DNA of 64,000 nt from Branchinecta lynchi. Taxonomy: Eukaryota; Arthropoda; Branchiopoda; Anostraca; Branchinectidae. The DNA lies in the NCBI GenBank assembly GCA_023053575.1, contig JAKZAP010000001.1, positions 18,184,533 through 18,248,532 on the forward strand. Direction: 5' to 3'. This document shows, in pieces, positions 52,850-64,000 of the stretch. The stretch's first letter is position 1, and the number at the start of each line of letters is the position of its first letter. The notes below the pieces were generated by a model. That model worked only from the letters and a program-made list of their open reading frames with translations, did not search any database and had not been told where the DNA came from. The position numbers and the translations under genes were made by a program.

Positions 52850-55375
52850 AACTTGACCTACGTTGCATGGGCAACCAGGGTTGGTCACCAAAAGTAACTT
52901 CCAACACCCTGGAAAGTAACCCAAAAGTATCTCAAAGTAACCCAATGTAACCTAATGTAACCCAAAGTAAGCCAATGCAACTCAATGCAATGTAACCCAA
53001 AGTAACCAAATGTAACCAAAAGTAACACAATCTAACCCAAAGTATCCTGAAATAACTCGTACACCCTGGTTCTTGGTGACCAAACCTGGATGGGCAACTT
53101 GAAGTGTTGCAGCAACCTTTATTCGGCTTCGCCGATTTTTGTTTCTTCGCTAACGGTTTCGTTAATACGGTTTCATTTTTCGCTAAATGGTATGTTCCAA
53201 TCCAAGAAGATTTTTTTTTCTGTAATCACAGGGCTATCCCTCAGCATTAAAAAACAACAAAAAAGCAACAGAATATCGGTAGTAGGGACTAAATTGACTT
53301 TGTGCGACTGGTGAAAATGTGGAACATTATCTTATATAGCCTAGTTGATATTATAAAGCTACTCTGTTTTTTTTCAGGTTCAAAATACCATAGATGCCAC
53401 TCTACTAATTATTGTCAGACTATGTCGTTTTTCTTTACATTTGTATCCGTTGCCTTAAGAATTAATTCCAGAATACATTGATAGTCCATCACAATATATC
53501 AGTGTAGCATCTCATAAAAATGAAAATGCTTTAGCAACAGATTCTTGAACGATGACACGAGCCAAACTTTTCGTATCACCGAGAACACAGTAAACAAAAT
53601 AGGTACACAAACTAGGAGAAGTCGGAAACCCCTCACCGCCGAAGATGATTATGGCGTAACAGCCGATTGTTAGTTACAAATCCCTGACTTGTCTCACAGC
53701 TGGGTTCTGCCTATTCTTTTTTGAGTTTGTACCCTATTTCTTGTCTGAGTGTATACCATACCACTGAAGTTGTTAACCCATCGAAACCTTGATATTGTCA
53801 AAGGCTATCCCTCAGAGTTTGAAAAAAAAAAAAAAAAAAGAATGTCGGAGGAAAGGACTATAGCCTACTAACTTTGCAGATTGTTGAACGTTATCCTTTT
53901 CAATCGTAGACATCGTGTCGAATGAAAACTTAGTACATTATCTTATACAGCCTAGTTGGTATTCTAAAGCTATCCGTAACCGTTTAGTTTCAAATGACTA
54001 TAGATGCCAATCTGCGAATTATTGCGAAAATATATCATTATTATCATTTGTATCCGTTGCGTACACACTTATTAATTCTGATTTACACTGATAGACGATG
54101 GAGACGAATTTTCTTACCCTCATAATTATAGAGATCCGGTCAAATCAGCACCAATTTGCAGACATTTCAAGCCCCTCGTGAACCTCTAGCAACCGATTCG
54201 TCCTTACAAGTCTCTCCCCCCTTGATATACATCAAATACACTCGAAACAAATAATAGGTACACCAACTAGCAAAAGTTGCAAACCCCTGATCGCCGGAGA
54301 TAATTATAGCCTAACAGCCGATTGTTACTTAAAAGTCCCCTAAATGTCATACTATAGGGAACCAGATTGTTCTTACCACCAAATACACCGAAAACAAATA
54401 ATAGGTACACCAACTAGCAAAAGTTGCAAACCCCTCATTGTCGACGAGGATCATGGTATAACAGCCCATTTTTGCTTGCAATTCCCCTACACGTCTCACA
54501 ATTGGAATCGGCCTATTTTTGGTTTCAGTGTGTACCTAACGACTGAAGTTGTCAACCCCTTGAAACTTTCAAATTGATGTTTCTCACGAAGGATTTTTTG
54601 TACCAAAAAAAGAGTGACATATACTTTGATCAGTTCATCAAGGCCTATGGATGTTGAAAAAAAAATCTATTTGTATTAGCTCAAAAGTTGCCTTTTTTGC
54701 CGTAGGCCAACTTTCTAACATCACCACTTAGAAAGGAGCATAAGCTCTGATTTCCTTAGCATTGAGAGAACTTTGAGAGAAAAGTTTAAGAGGCGTGTCT
54801 GATACTATTTCTCTACCGCAATCCCAAGTGCAAAAAAAATGAAATGATGATCACAAACAGAAATGGGTAAAAAACAATAGACGGCAGCACTTTTGGACCC
54901 GTGGGAAAATGAAACTTTTTGTTTCTCCAAATTTTTCTACTAATCATTCAAAGAAGATATGTTGGCTACGGGACCGGGCAACGGCCTCACATATTTAGCA
55001 CTTTTAAATTTTAGTCCATATTCAGTTTGAAAACTGGTGCCTGCCTGCTTGCCTGCTAGAACGGAGCTTTCCACTCGAAAGCAGACACATGGTTTGATGA
55101 AATGAAAGCTGAATATTCACCTCCATTACACTTCACACCGTAGGCTCTGGCTCGAGGAAAAGCAAAAACCATCCTTTTTGGCCCCAGGCAAGAGTTTTAC
55201 GGCGCTTTCCAAAATGTAACGTCATATTCACCAATCCGGCCTAAGGTCCACAGTTTCCGTAAGAACCGCACAGGTTCGACCTTTACCACTTTGAGCAATC
55301 ATCTGAAATCAAAGGCATAGGAAAAAAAAAAAGAACTAGGATAAAACCAAAGTCTTGCTTTCGCAACACAAAACT
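52850..55375 (+). mobile_element. 2-kb GTTGC-hairpin family, copy U4
   Basis: Starts ACTTGACCTACGTTGCATG and, after a nested MITE, continues GGGCAACTTGAAGTGTTGC. It ends AACCAAAGTCTTGC near CTTTCGCAACAC (55365), a decayed form of the terminal hairpin. Contains poly-A (53822-53840) and about four repeats of the CGCCGAAGATGATTATGG / CAGCCGATTG module. Non-coding. Confidence 0.7.
52875..53089. mobile_element. hAT-like MITE filled with AAAGTAACCC minisatellite
   Basis: Flanked by ATGGGCAA on both sides (52867-52874 and 53090-53097), a perfect 8-bp target duplication. Ends CCAGGGTTGGTCACCAA and the inverse TTGGTGACCAAACCTGG. The interior is about 15 imperfect AAAGTAACCC/AATGTAACCC decamers. Removing it restores the U1-type start of copy U4. 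Confidence 0.8.
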
Positions 55376-57511
55376 TCCGATTGTTTGCTTCCAACCTTAA
55401 AAAACTAAGTTTTGCTTATATTTTTGTTACGGTTCTTGTGAATCCTGAGCCAAACAATGCCACCAATTTGAAAGGTCGTGTATTGGCTACAACTTCTTGT
55501 TTAAACCCAATATCTTTTGGTCAGGCTAGAAAAAAAATGTCGGCAAATAGTTAGGTCGATGAGGTATTTAATTTTTATTTAGGTTTCTTCGAGGGTTTCC
55601 TATCTACAAATCATGTCTGAACTCTTCTCCCCAAATCAATCCCGGCACGTCCGCTTATCTTGCGGAGAAACCTCGTGCTGGCTTTTCTCCCTGAATTTTC
55701 CGACGTCCATTTTGGTCCGGGCTGTTTGTCCACATGCCTCGGAAAATGGAGCTGAGAGAACAGCTAATGTGTAATATGTAAGTCATAGACAGGATTCTAA
55801 GGAACAGCACCTAATTACTTGAAACAAGGCGTGGGCAGAGGGGGAAACAAGATCGAGAAGCTGTCCTTGGTCAGCAGTGAACAGATGCGAAGTTCTGCCT
55901 AGGTAAGCCATGCCTAGTTGCCTAGGACCTCAGACTCGGAAGGGCCAGGAGCCGAAGTTGTAATGTAAAAATCCCAGTTTGTCAGTAATAGTATAGTTCG
56001 TGATTGTCTATTTCCTTTTTAAATCTGCTTGTCTATTTCATGAAGTCAAAGTACGTAGTTTAAAAAAAAAAAAAAAAAAAAAATATTTTTGGTTAAATTA
56101 CCAAACAGATGCTCCGGACATCGGAATACGTCAAGAAAAGAAGGGTTACACCAGAACAGGGGTCCGGTCTTAAGAAAGAAAAGAAAAAATCGGAACAGGG
56201 GTCCTTCCCTTCCTCCTATTTCTCGACTAAGTTACTTGCCTAGGAGCCTTGTCTCTATGTCCGTGCCTGGCAGATAATAAGTAGAAGAAGTAAGTAGTAA
56301 AACAGTACTGGGCCTCTAGATTATGGAAAGAAAGTTTGTTCTGTTATAAAACAAGTATTAAAAGGATGCGTTTGGGAGAATCTCGCAAAAGACACCCACC
56401 AAAAGTCGAATCTACTACACATGTTTCCGAGCGGCTTGTTTGTTGTAAAGTCAAATTGCAACTATTTCTGCAATTCCCAGCCGGGTCTCCTAGCTTCATC
56501 TTTATTTGAATGAAGACCGTGAACATTTTTCACGTTTCCTAAGGACGAACCTAGCAGATCGCTGAAAATGAGGCTAAGTGAGTTCCCGGTCTTTTCAATT
56601 TAGCCCAATTCAGTGCAAGAACCTGTAAATGGCTCTTTCAAAGATTAAAGCTCACAGAGAAAAAGGGATGGAACTTTTCCTCTACTGTAGCTTGGAATTT
56701 AGAACGACGCCTGAGGCGATTCCAAATATTTACCCCACGGAACCGAGCAGGTGACCCGATTCCCATACTAAAAGTACCTAAGGCGTTTATGGGGAAGATA
56801 GCATTCTAATAACATATTGGAATTCGAGTTCCCCTAAGGTAGGAAATAAGGTCGGAGAGCACTCCCCGGATCTAGGCTGTATTCAAAAGGCCTAAGGTGG
56901 CAGCGCCGACATGAATAAGGCCAAGCGTGAGGTGTTTTCAGTACAACAGGAAGGCTGCATTGACACATGCGAAGGAGTAATGTGCTAAAGCTTCAAAATG
57001 CTGATCACGAAACAATATGAGTATTAGATTATATAGAAATTGTTTGGGTTTTCAACATAATAGAAACGGCGCATTCAGGCACAAAGATTAGAAAGAAGTT
57101 TAGACCCGAATATTTATTTATTTAGCAATGGATTGCCATACACACAACCTCGAATATACAATACGAAAAGAATAAAAACTTTCACTCTTCCGAAGCAACT
57201 ATCTCGTATCAGTATCTAAATAGTTGTAATTTGTTGAATCTAAAGATACCAGGGAAGGGCCGCTGAAGCTTTCTTCAATGTTCGCAGGAACCGTTTCTAA
57301 GACTACGACAACATAAAACCCGAACTAGACTTCCGGGTTTGCATTAAAGAGTCACCCTTCGGCGGAGCTCGGGGCAAACATCCACAACCGTTGATACAGC
57401 CCTTTGTTTAACGGTAGAAGGTTGCTCATTATCTTCATGTCTTTCCGAAGACATCCTCCTAGCATGGCTGCTGAAGGCAGTACTGACACGTTTAACCAGT
57501 TGCGTACTTAC
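55376..57511. other. No gene; poly-A tract
   Basis: A poly-A run of 22 at 56061-56082 could mark a retroposed plus-strand sequence upstream of it. TGCCTAGG motifs recur (55895-55930 and 56237). GTCCTTCC/GGGGTCC repeats lie near 56160-56210. No domain found. Confidence 0.3.
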
Positions 57512-57780
57512 CCAGTGTTGCCAGAGGGCTTGTTTCCTGCCCCATGGGCTTGTTCCTGTTGGCTGGGTGGGTAATTTTAGCGGCGGGCTTGGGGTGGGAA
57601 AGTTGGCTTGTTTTGTTAAAATGTGGCTTTAACTTGTCTGACCTTTTTCCAGGCTGGAATCGTGTTTGACATATTTCTTTGGGTCCGAACTGGGTCTTAT
57701 GATCCTCGACCAGTTTTATCACCATAATCTTGGAGGTTGATATAAAGTAGTATCTACTAAATAACTGTTTGACGATTATC
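57512..57780 (-). CDS. Weak candidate upstream exon of the membrane protein gene
   Basis: A minus frame reads KLVEDHKTQFGPKEICQTRF then NKTSQLSHPKPAAKITHPAN and MGQETSPLATL, ending in phase 1 at CTGG|GTAAGT. The 41454 exon starts in phase 1, and the join would make glycine. However, the donor end CAGTGTTGCCAGAGGG (plus) also resembles a hAT-type terminus and the peptide is repetitive, so chance or a mobile element is equally likely. No acceptor was identified. Confidence 0.2.
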
Positions 57781-58240
57781 ATAATATAACTTTGTTTTAG
57801 TTCCGTCCGAAAAAGTTGTGACAGTTAAAGGAAGAATAAGCTCGATGGCCTCAAATGAGTGGTGCAATTCAGATGAAACTTTGGAGGGTAAAAACTTCAT
57901 ATTTCCATGGTTATCTGGTTTGGGGTCCCCTTAATGTTACCTCCCATACCCATAGGGCTTGGACAGGCCACTTATGATAACATCGTTGCACTTTTGCAAA
58001 GCACCTGCTCCACTTGTCGAAATTATGCCATAACCATACTTTGACGGAGAAGTTCAAAATTCAAGATGCAAGTGTTACCCTTTTGGATGTTTCTTCGTCG
58101 CTATAAAAAATCATTGACAACAGAACCCAACCAGCGCACGACCTTCTACACTGCTTCCTGGCCGACGATTGAAATTAAGTGTCTTTTTGTGTATGTTTAT
58201 GTGTTTTATTTATTTTCTTCATTTACTCCGCTTTCTGAAA
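57781..58240. other. No gene; leads to a LINE-like tail
   Basis: Bases 58050-58245 read a short plus frame ending PLSENGGL-stop, compatible with the 3' end of a LINE-type sequence, without RT motifs. Confidence 0.25.
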
Positions 58241-58280
58241 ACGGCGGGTTATAAATAAATTACTTACTTACTTACTTAAT
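58241..58280 (+). repeat. AATAAA and (TTAC)n tail
   Basis: ATAAATAAAT then (TTAC)n at 58260-58278, a microsatellite tail such as non-LTR elements carry. Confidence 0.45.
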
Positions 58281-59460
58281 TTTATTTGTAATCCCAAATG
58301 ATTAATGTTTTCAACAAAAATTTGCCTTCCGTGCCTTTCGTACTTTTTAGTTTTTTTTAGCATCGGAATCTCAAAGAATGAGCCACATCAACAGCCACAA
58401 TTGTATTGGAGAGGTTTTAAGATGTTTGAACCCCGAATCCGAAGATTATGAATTTACATCTATTTCTCGAGATCTCCGCGTACTTCGATGATAGCTTTGA
58501 GATCCTTCTATAGAAACCATCAAATGTTCGGATGTTTTCGAAAGCCTCAAAGGGTTGAAAGAATGAAAAAGCTGATTCTGAGTTCTCATATTTTTTTCTG
58601 CCTTCTACCTTTGGAAAAACGCGTCTGTTTTGCTCCTCATGGAGTATTCGAAAACAAGTAGAGCAATTCAATTTTGGGGTTGAGTAAAAAAACATGTGAC
58701 GGGGCACAAAATTGATCCCCCCCCCCCCCCACCCTCGAGGTTTAATGAAACAGCACCGCTGGCTTGGACAGCAAAGATTTTGAGAAAATAAGCCGGGCTT
58801 CTTTGGACTTGTTTTCAAAGGCCGTGGGCTTCTTTCTGCAAACACAATCTGACAACAGTGAATTACCGTGCAGACTGAGCGTTTCAGACCTAATTCTAAG
58901 TCATTACGTTTTGCGCGCTGCTGAACAACTAACCAAAAACGCCACTTATGGTTTAAAAGCATAGATTTAGGCTACAAGGCTATAGGATTTACGAATGATG
59001 CCATGGTTTAGCTGGAGGCAGGCTGGAAGACATAAGGCTTGAATTGAGGACGGCAAGCGGTTTTTCGCTCAGATACAACAGTGCTGCAGTTAAACAAAAG
59101 CTGTTGGCCGAAAAGGGCCTAGAAAACTAGCTGTCAAACGCCAGTGTGGCTGCGGAAGCTTAAAAAAATTACAAGTAAGTAAAAACTACCCAAATATCTG
59201 CGGACGCTATGCCCTTCCGTGCAAAACAGAAAATGGTGAGTAAGGATCCGAAAAGGATATTAGTCCCTTACAGGCCAGCTTCTCGGCTTTGCGGAGTTCC
59301 GGTTTTGGAATGAACCCTTGGATAGGCGGAGGCCTTGACCAAGATGAAGCGACAGCTGGTGCCCGAAGACAGCCATGCGTAAAATTTCCCTAACATTAAA
59401 AATGCTTTAAAAGGACCAATGCTGGCAACTATGGATATTTCTAGGGGGGGGGGGGGGTCG
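58281..59460. other. No gene; C and G homopolymers
   Basis: Poly-C at 58718-58731 and poly-G at 59444-59457. The long minus frame over 58417-58962 crosses the poly-C and is not supported. Confidence 0.35.
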
Positions 59461-61502
59461 ACTAAAAAGAGGCACGGCACGACATAGAGCGTGTTCCACC
59501 CTTCTAACAATAGTTAGCCTACTGTTAGTTACTCCGTTCCATCCTCACGAAAAGTTACTACGCTGACCGTTCCAACCTTGTCGGAATAGTAACTAATAGC
59601 AAGAACAAATAAGAGCAAGAACTGCTGTCTCCCTATATCTGTCACACAACCAAGCTGAGACGAGTCGACTCCCGACGCAAACGAGCGGAGGTGGATCTTA
59701 CCCGGGACATCAAAAGTCGTTACCTCTACAGAGAAGGTGTAACGCAGTAAACCACTGAGGAAGAAAAATCGATTGGAGGCAGCAGTGATAGGCCTGTTCA
59801 CACTGGGCTGGGCGGGCGCTGAAACAGCAGTTGCCGGCTCATTGATTCAGACAAGCTTTCGGGGGTTGACAAGAAAATTCCTAAGAATATCAAAATATAC
59901 AGAAACTGCCATTTGATGCAAAGCAGATTTTACAAATGCGTCAAATTTAGTTAAAAGTACGACAAACTGTATACATATCTTATTGAAAAACCCAAAGGCC
60001 GTATACAGGTAACGTAAGATATATGGTAACGTAAATTGTATCTTTTCGGGGTCAATTCAATTAAGTGGTGTCAATATCCAGAACAAGAAGAGATAAATTT
60101 CATTCCAGGTATTTGCTCTCATATGAGAATATCAGATGAAAACAGGCAGATTCTTTTAAAAAAAGGCCGTGTTTCAGGTTTAATAGGCTAAGTGGAAATG
60201 AACAAATATTACGCAGATGGAATAGGCTTCTACTCTGACAAACTAACCAGAAACAATTTTGAATTGAATTTAAAAAAAAAACTAGGACTTCTATGTGGGT
60301 CCTAGACAAACTAGAACCCATGTGGCAAGGCCTCAGTACGAAAACCAAAGACTTTCTTTAATGGGAAAATACACCGTTGACATCGAATTATTTGTAAGTA
60401 GTGAACTAAAAGACAAACGTGATAGACGAAGTTGAGGTGAACTTTCGTCTTTCAATTAACTACTGGATCGAAATCTAACTCAATAAATCGAAATGTATAC
60501 AATTATACATTTCGGAAAAAAGAAGAAAAAACACAAAATATACACTCACCTACTGGTATTATTTTGACTATTCTATGCTATTCTACCATTTCGGTAATTT
60601 CAGTAATCCTCGAAAGCCTTAATTACGTTACTCTTAGTTTACACTCGTCTGACAAAGTTAATACTACAGATGTTGAAACTCAATGGGTCATGACTTCAGT
60701 GAGTGTGCTTCCAATCCCGGTTTGCATTGTATGGTTGTCCCGAGAGACATAAAAAGGAATGTCACAAGGGGGATTTCAATCTTCATAGGTATGGTCATGG
60801 TGTAACAAAAGTGATTATGAATGACCATCGTCAAGTTCGCTTTTTGATTTTCGCATCACTAATATTCACTAATCCGACGCCAGCGTCTACTCAAACAAAA
60901 TCAACGCTGTTTCCTTCCCGTGTGAACAGGCCAGAACATCCGCCTCGCTAGTGGCTACGTTGTTTTCTTCGTAAATGACTTCAAGTGTGTAACGGCGGAG
61001 AGTCGGAGACCAACGAGTATACACGGGCGACCAAGAAATGGGTCCACCTCCGCTTATTGTTGACGGAACATTTTTAGTCGGTGGATGGACGAGAGACCAT
61101 TGTTCTTACTTGTTATTTGTTCTTGCTAATAGTCACCATTTGCTTACCATGCCGGGAGCGTCTCTGTAACGTGATTGGTCGGATTCACCCCTGGCGTGAG
61201 ATCCTGCTGGAAAATAGAAAAACCGTTCCAGCCTTGACGGCAAAAAGCCAGAATTCGTGACGTCATGCGTAGTAACTACGGTAAGTAGGGTGGAACACGC
61301 TCATAGTGTAGGGTAGGAGGCACGAGTCCTAAAAAGAGGCTTGAAAACTAAAAGGGCCCTTTCAAGCTTCAGAGTGAGGGGCAGCACGTGCCTTCTTTTA
61401 GGCTCTAGAATTACGAACTCTCACTTACTTGTGTACTTCTACTACTCGCTAATCTATTCTTATTACTCGTGCCTCCTACGCCATACCGTGCCTCTTTTTA
61501 GT
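59461..61502. mobile_element. 2.0-kb DNA element with perfect 17-bp TIRs
   Basis: ACTAAAAAGAGGCACGG at 59461-59477 and its exact inverse at 61486-61502. A second inverted pair lies inside: GAGCGTGTTCCACCC (59488) against GGGTGGAACACGCTC (61288), with further similarity in ATTTGTTCTTGCTA blocks. No transposase frame is present. The right end carries an additional inverted pair, TAGGAGGCACGAGT (61313) and its inverse (61466), suggesting a nested MITE. TA or a 4-bp T(C/T)GA target duplication is possible. Confidence 0.7.
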
Positions 61503-62784
61503 TGATCCCTTTTAGGGCGATTCAGAAACCCGATCTTCGGAACCTTAGCGGAAAAGGGTCCATTGTAATTTTAATAAATATATATCATGTTTACGATTCT
61601 AGATGGTATGTATGTAAAACGGTTGTAAAACGAGCTTGTTCTGTAAACGTGTATATAGAATAAAATGTTGTAACTAAGTATGCAACACTAAATATCAGAC
61701 GAGAGTAGCCAGTCAATACCCCCAATGTATCAATAACGCTATCAAAACTGGAATACACTTATCCGGGATGCGATGTCTGGGTTCTGGGGTCCGGTTTCCA
61801 GATAGAACCTTTTCCTAGACCTTCCGACTGTTCCCAATAACTAAGCTCTCGATTTCATAGACCTCCTCCATAGCCTGTAATACACTCGGTCATTTTTTCC
61901 GCTATACCGTTCAAATTAAAACCAATGCGTCGGGCAAGAAAGATGAAGATTCGTGAACGAAGTGAATCTGAGACAGAAAAACACGGGTAGGGAGGATTGC
62001 CCGGAACTTTACGTTAGAGCGAACAGGGCAACATAAATCATGGAATGCCAGTAAGTAATTCCAAGATTTACCTTTATCAAGCTTGTGATTAAAAAATCAG
62101 GCAAGAAAAATAGTATTGTTCGTGTTTGGCTTAGTTTCATATTCCTAGCGTAAGTAGTACAAACAAAGGATTTTAGGTGAGCATGTTCACATTTTTGAAA
62201 ATGACACGCTTCCCGTAGTCTAAGAGCCATCTGAGTGACTTACTGGTAACTATATCTATGGATGAAGATTTGGTGCGACAGCAACAAACAAGACGACGCG
62301 ACGTAATGCACAGTTGTAAACTGGACTGTTATGTTATAGATAGATAGATAGATTAGTGTATTTCAAAAGCCCACGGGCCATATACACAAACAAGCAAAAA
62401 CAAAAATATAACTTAAACAATCAGACTCCTTCTTAAATGATCGATGATATGCCGTTCTTAATGAATTGTGACAAAGGGGGTATTAGGCTGCTACGATTTG
62501 GTTTATTGCGCTTGTCATTACCTTGCTAATGGAAAAGAGGTTGGCTGGCTGACATACCATTGTTGCAACTCAAGCTATTCGAGCAAGATCTTCAACATTT
62601 CTTTGGATTTATACTTGCGGTTTGTTCAAGTGGGATGATTCCAAACTAGGTTATTTCAGCACTTGTTTGGTTATTGGGGATGTGAAATTTCTTGGTTCTA
62701 AAGCTGTTTGTAAATGAAATGTGATAAACGTTTTACTTTCACAGTCCAGGTCTGAGCGCTTGCGCACTTGTTTTCTTAGTACTC
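61503..62784. other. No gene; (TAGA)n
   Basis: (TAGA)n at 62336-62353. A minus frame from ATG at 62230 after CACTCAG is short and unsupported. Confidence 0.3.
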
Positions 62785-64000
62785 AGATTTCATATTCTTG
62801 CTAGAAAGTGGTAAAGGTCTAACCTATGCGGTTTTTACGCAAAGTGTGGACCTTAGGGCGGATTGATGAATATGATGTCACATTCGGGAAAGCTCCGCAG
62901 AGCTCAGCAAAAAGGATGGGTTTTGCTTGTAGTCGAGCCAGAGCCTACGGTGTATGAACTGAAGTGGAATTGTATGGCCTCTGTCAGAAAGGACTACCTG
63001 AAGTTATGCAGACAAGCTTTCTATCGAACTATGTTTCTGCTTTCGAGTGGAAAACTCCGTTCCAGCAGGCAACGAGACAGGCACCAGTTTTAAACTGAAG
63101 ATGGACTAAAATCTATAAGTGCTAAATATGTGCGAAACTTCCCCGGCCCCACAGCCGGTATATCTTCTTTGAGTGATAAACAGAAAAAATTTCTCACGGG
63201 TCCGAAAGTTCGAAATCTATTGTTTCTAACCCTTCTCGATTTCTGTTGAGTTTATCATTCCATTTCTTACACTTGGGATTGAGAAAGTGAAATGATATCA
63301 AATGAGCCTCTTAAACTTTGAAAGTTCTCTCACTGCTGAAGAAATTAGAGCTTATTCTTTGCTCCTTATGAAGTGATGATAGTAAAAAGTTGGCCTACGG
63401 CAAAAAGGCAAATCTCAAACTAATAGAGATAGAATTTTTTCTTTATCGGTGATCGATAGACCTTGATAAGCTTATCAAAGTATATGCCATCCGTTTTTGG
63501 TACAAAATTTCCTTCATGAGATAAAACAGTTTGAAAGTCTTAAGGGATTGACAACTTCATTAGTACAAACTAAAACAAAAGAAGGTCGGTCCAAATTATG
63601 AGACATATAGGAGACTTGTAAGCAACAATCGGCTGTTAGGCCACAGTCATCTTCGGCGATTAGGGGTTAACAACTTTTGCTAGTTGGTGTATCTATTAAT
63701 CCTAGTATCTGCTTCCGGAGTCTTTGATCGTGAGAACAATTTGGTACCATGTCTATCACGGAAAAATGGGCTTCAGAGTAAGAATCGGTTGATTGAAGGG
63801 GTTCACGAGGGGCTAGAAACTAGCCCAAATTGGGGCACATTTTACTTGATACCTATAAATCGGAGGGTAAGAAAATGTCTCCACGGTCGATCACTGTGAC
63901 CTAGAAGTAAGCCTTGGAGGGGTTGATAGCTTTAGTACACTCAAACAAAGAATAAACGAAATCCAATTGTGAGACAAGTCATGGACTTGGAAGTAAAAAT
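62785..64000 (-). mobile_element. 2-kb GTTGC-hairpin family, copy U5, cut by the window edge
   Basis: From GGTAAAGGTCTAACC and CAAAGTGTGGACCTT onward it is the diverged parallel of U2 (48100-49400), with CTCTGTCAGAA, CATCTTCGGCGATTAGGGG and GGTTGA(C/T)A modules in the same order. The left terminal hairpin was not found. Confidence 0.6.

Noticed and set aside
58417..58962. 181-codon minus frame, the second longest in the window
   Set aside because: Crosses a poly-C run, has low-complexity and repetitive composition, no domain and no splice context.

Overview
This is a eukaryotic, almost certainly invertebrate animal, genomic window. The evidence is interrupted coding with GT-AG introns, very low coding density, a CR1/L2-like non-LTR retrotransposon, a Penelope-like element, hAT- and piggyBac-like MITEs nested in each other, and many microsatellites. 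No operons, Shine-Dalgarno sites or bacterial genes are present. Species and phylum cannot be assigned from sequence alone.

Genes. The best cellular gene lies on the minus strand and encodes a polytopic membrane protein of unknown family. Six exons chain with matching phases: 41454-41928, 15759-16009, 15239-15403, 10683-10871, 8670-8770 and 6427-6564 (stop). The largest intron is about 25 kb and is filled with transposons. At least one further 5' exon is missing; 57512 upward is a weak candidate. Plus-strand coding pieces sit within or beside its introns: a C-terminal exon at the left edge (1-158), a promoter-like region plus first exon at 5.3-5.52 kb, exons at 11.45 and 11.78 kb, and a last exon with poly(A) signal at 30.4-30.85 kb. 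Whether these plus pieces form one gene is not shown.

Repeats. 1-13 kb: scattered MITEs, a GGGATCCC-family copy and a tandem hairpin family. 14-22 kb: TTAA-flanked MITEs, a hammerhead-like module, and two hAT-like elements nested reciprocally with GGGATCCC-family elements. 23-29 kb: two minisatellites in opposite orientation, a second hairpin-family copy and a fold-back MITE. 33.9-35.8 kb: decayed Penelope-like GIY-YIG element with hammerhead-like remnants, split by a MITE. 38.09-40.26 kb: 5'-truncated LINE with an intact 524-codon RT frame, inserted cleanly into a pre-existing tandem duplication. 42.4-51.8 kb: mosaic of a hAT-like element split by two GGGATCCC elements, by inverted copies of a 2-kb family with GTTGC...GCAAC hairpin ends, and by a TIR element with a long palindrome. 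52.85-55.4 kb and 62.8-64 kb: further copies of the 2-kb family. 59.46-61.50 kb: 2-kb non-coding element with perfect 17-bp TIRs.

Most notable are the dispersed hammerhead-ribozyme-like modules (about 100 nt conserved, centred on CTGACGA...GAAA) and the GGGATCCC family, for which two paralogous empty sites define insertion between a T tract and an A. All gene models are by eye; splice sites need transcript support.
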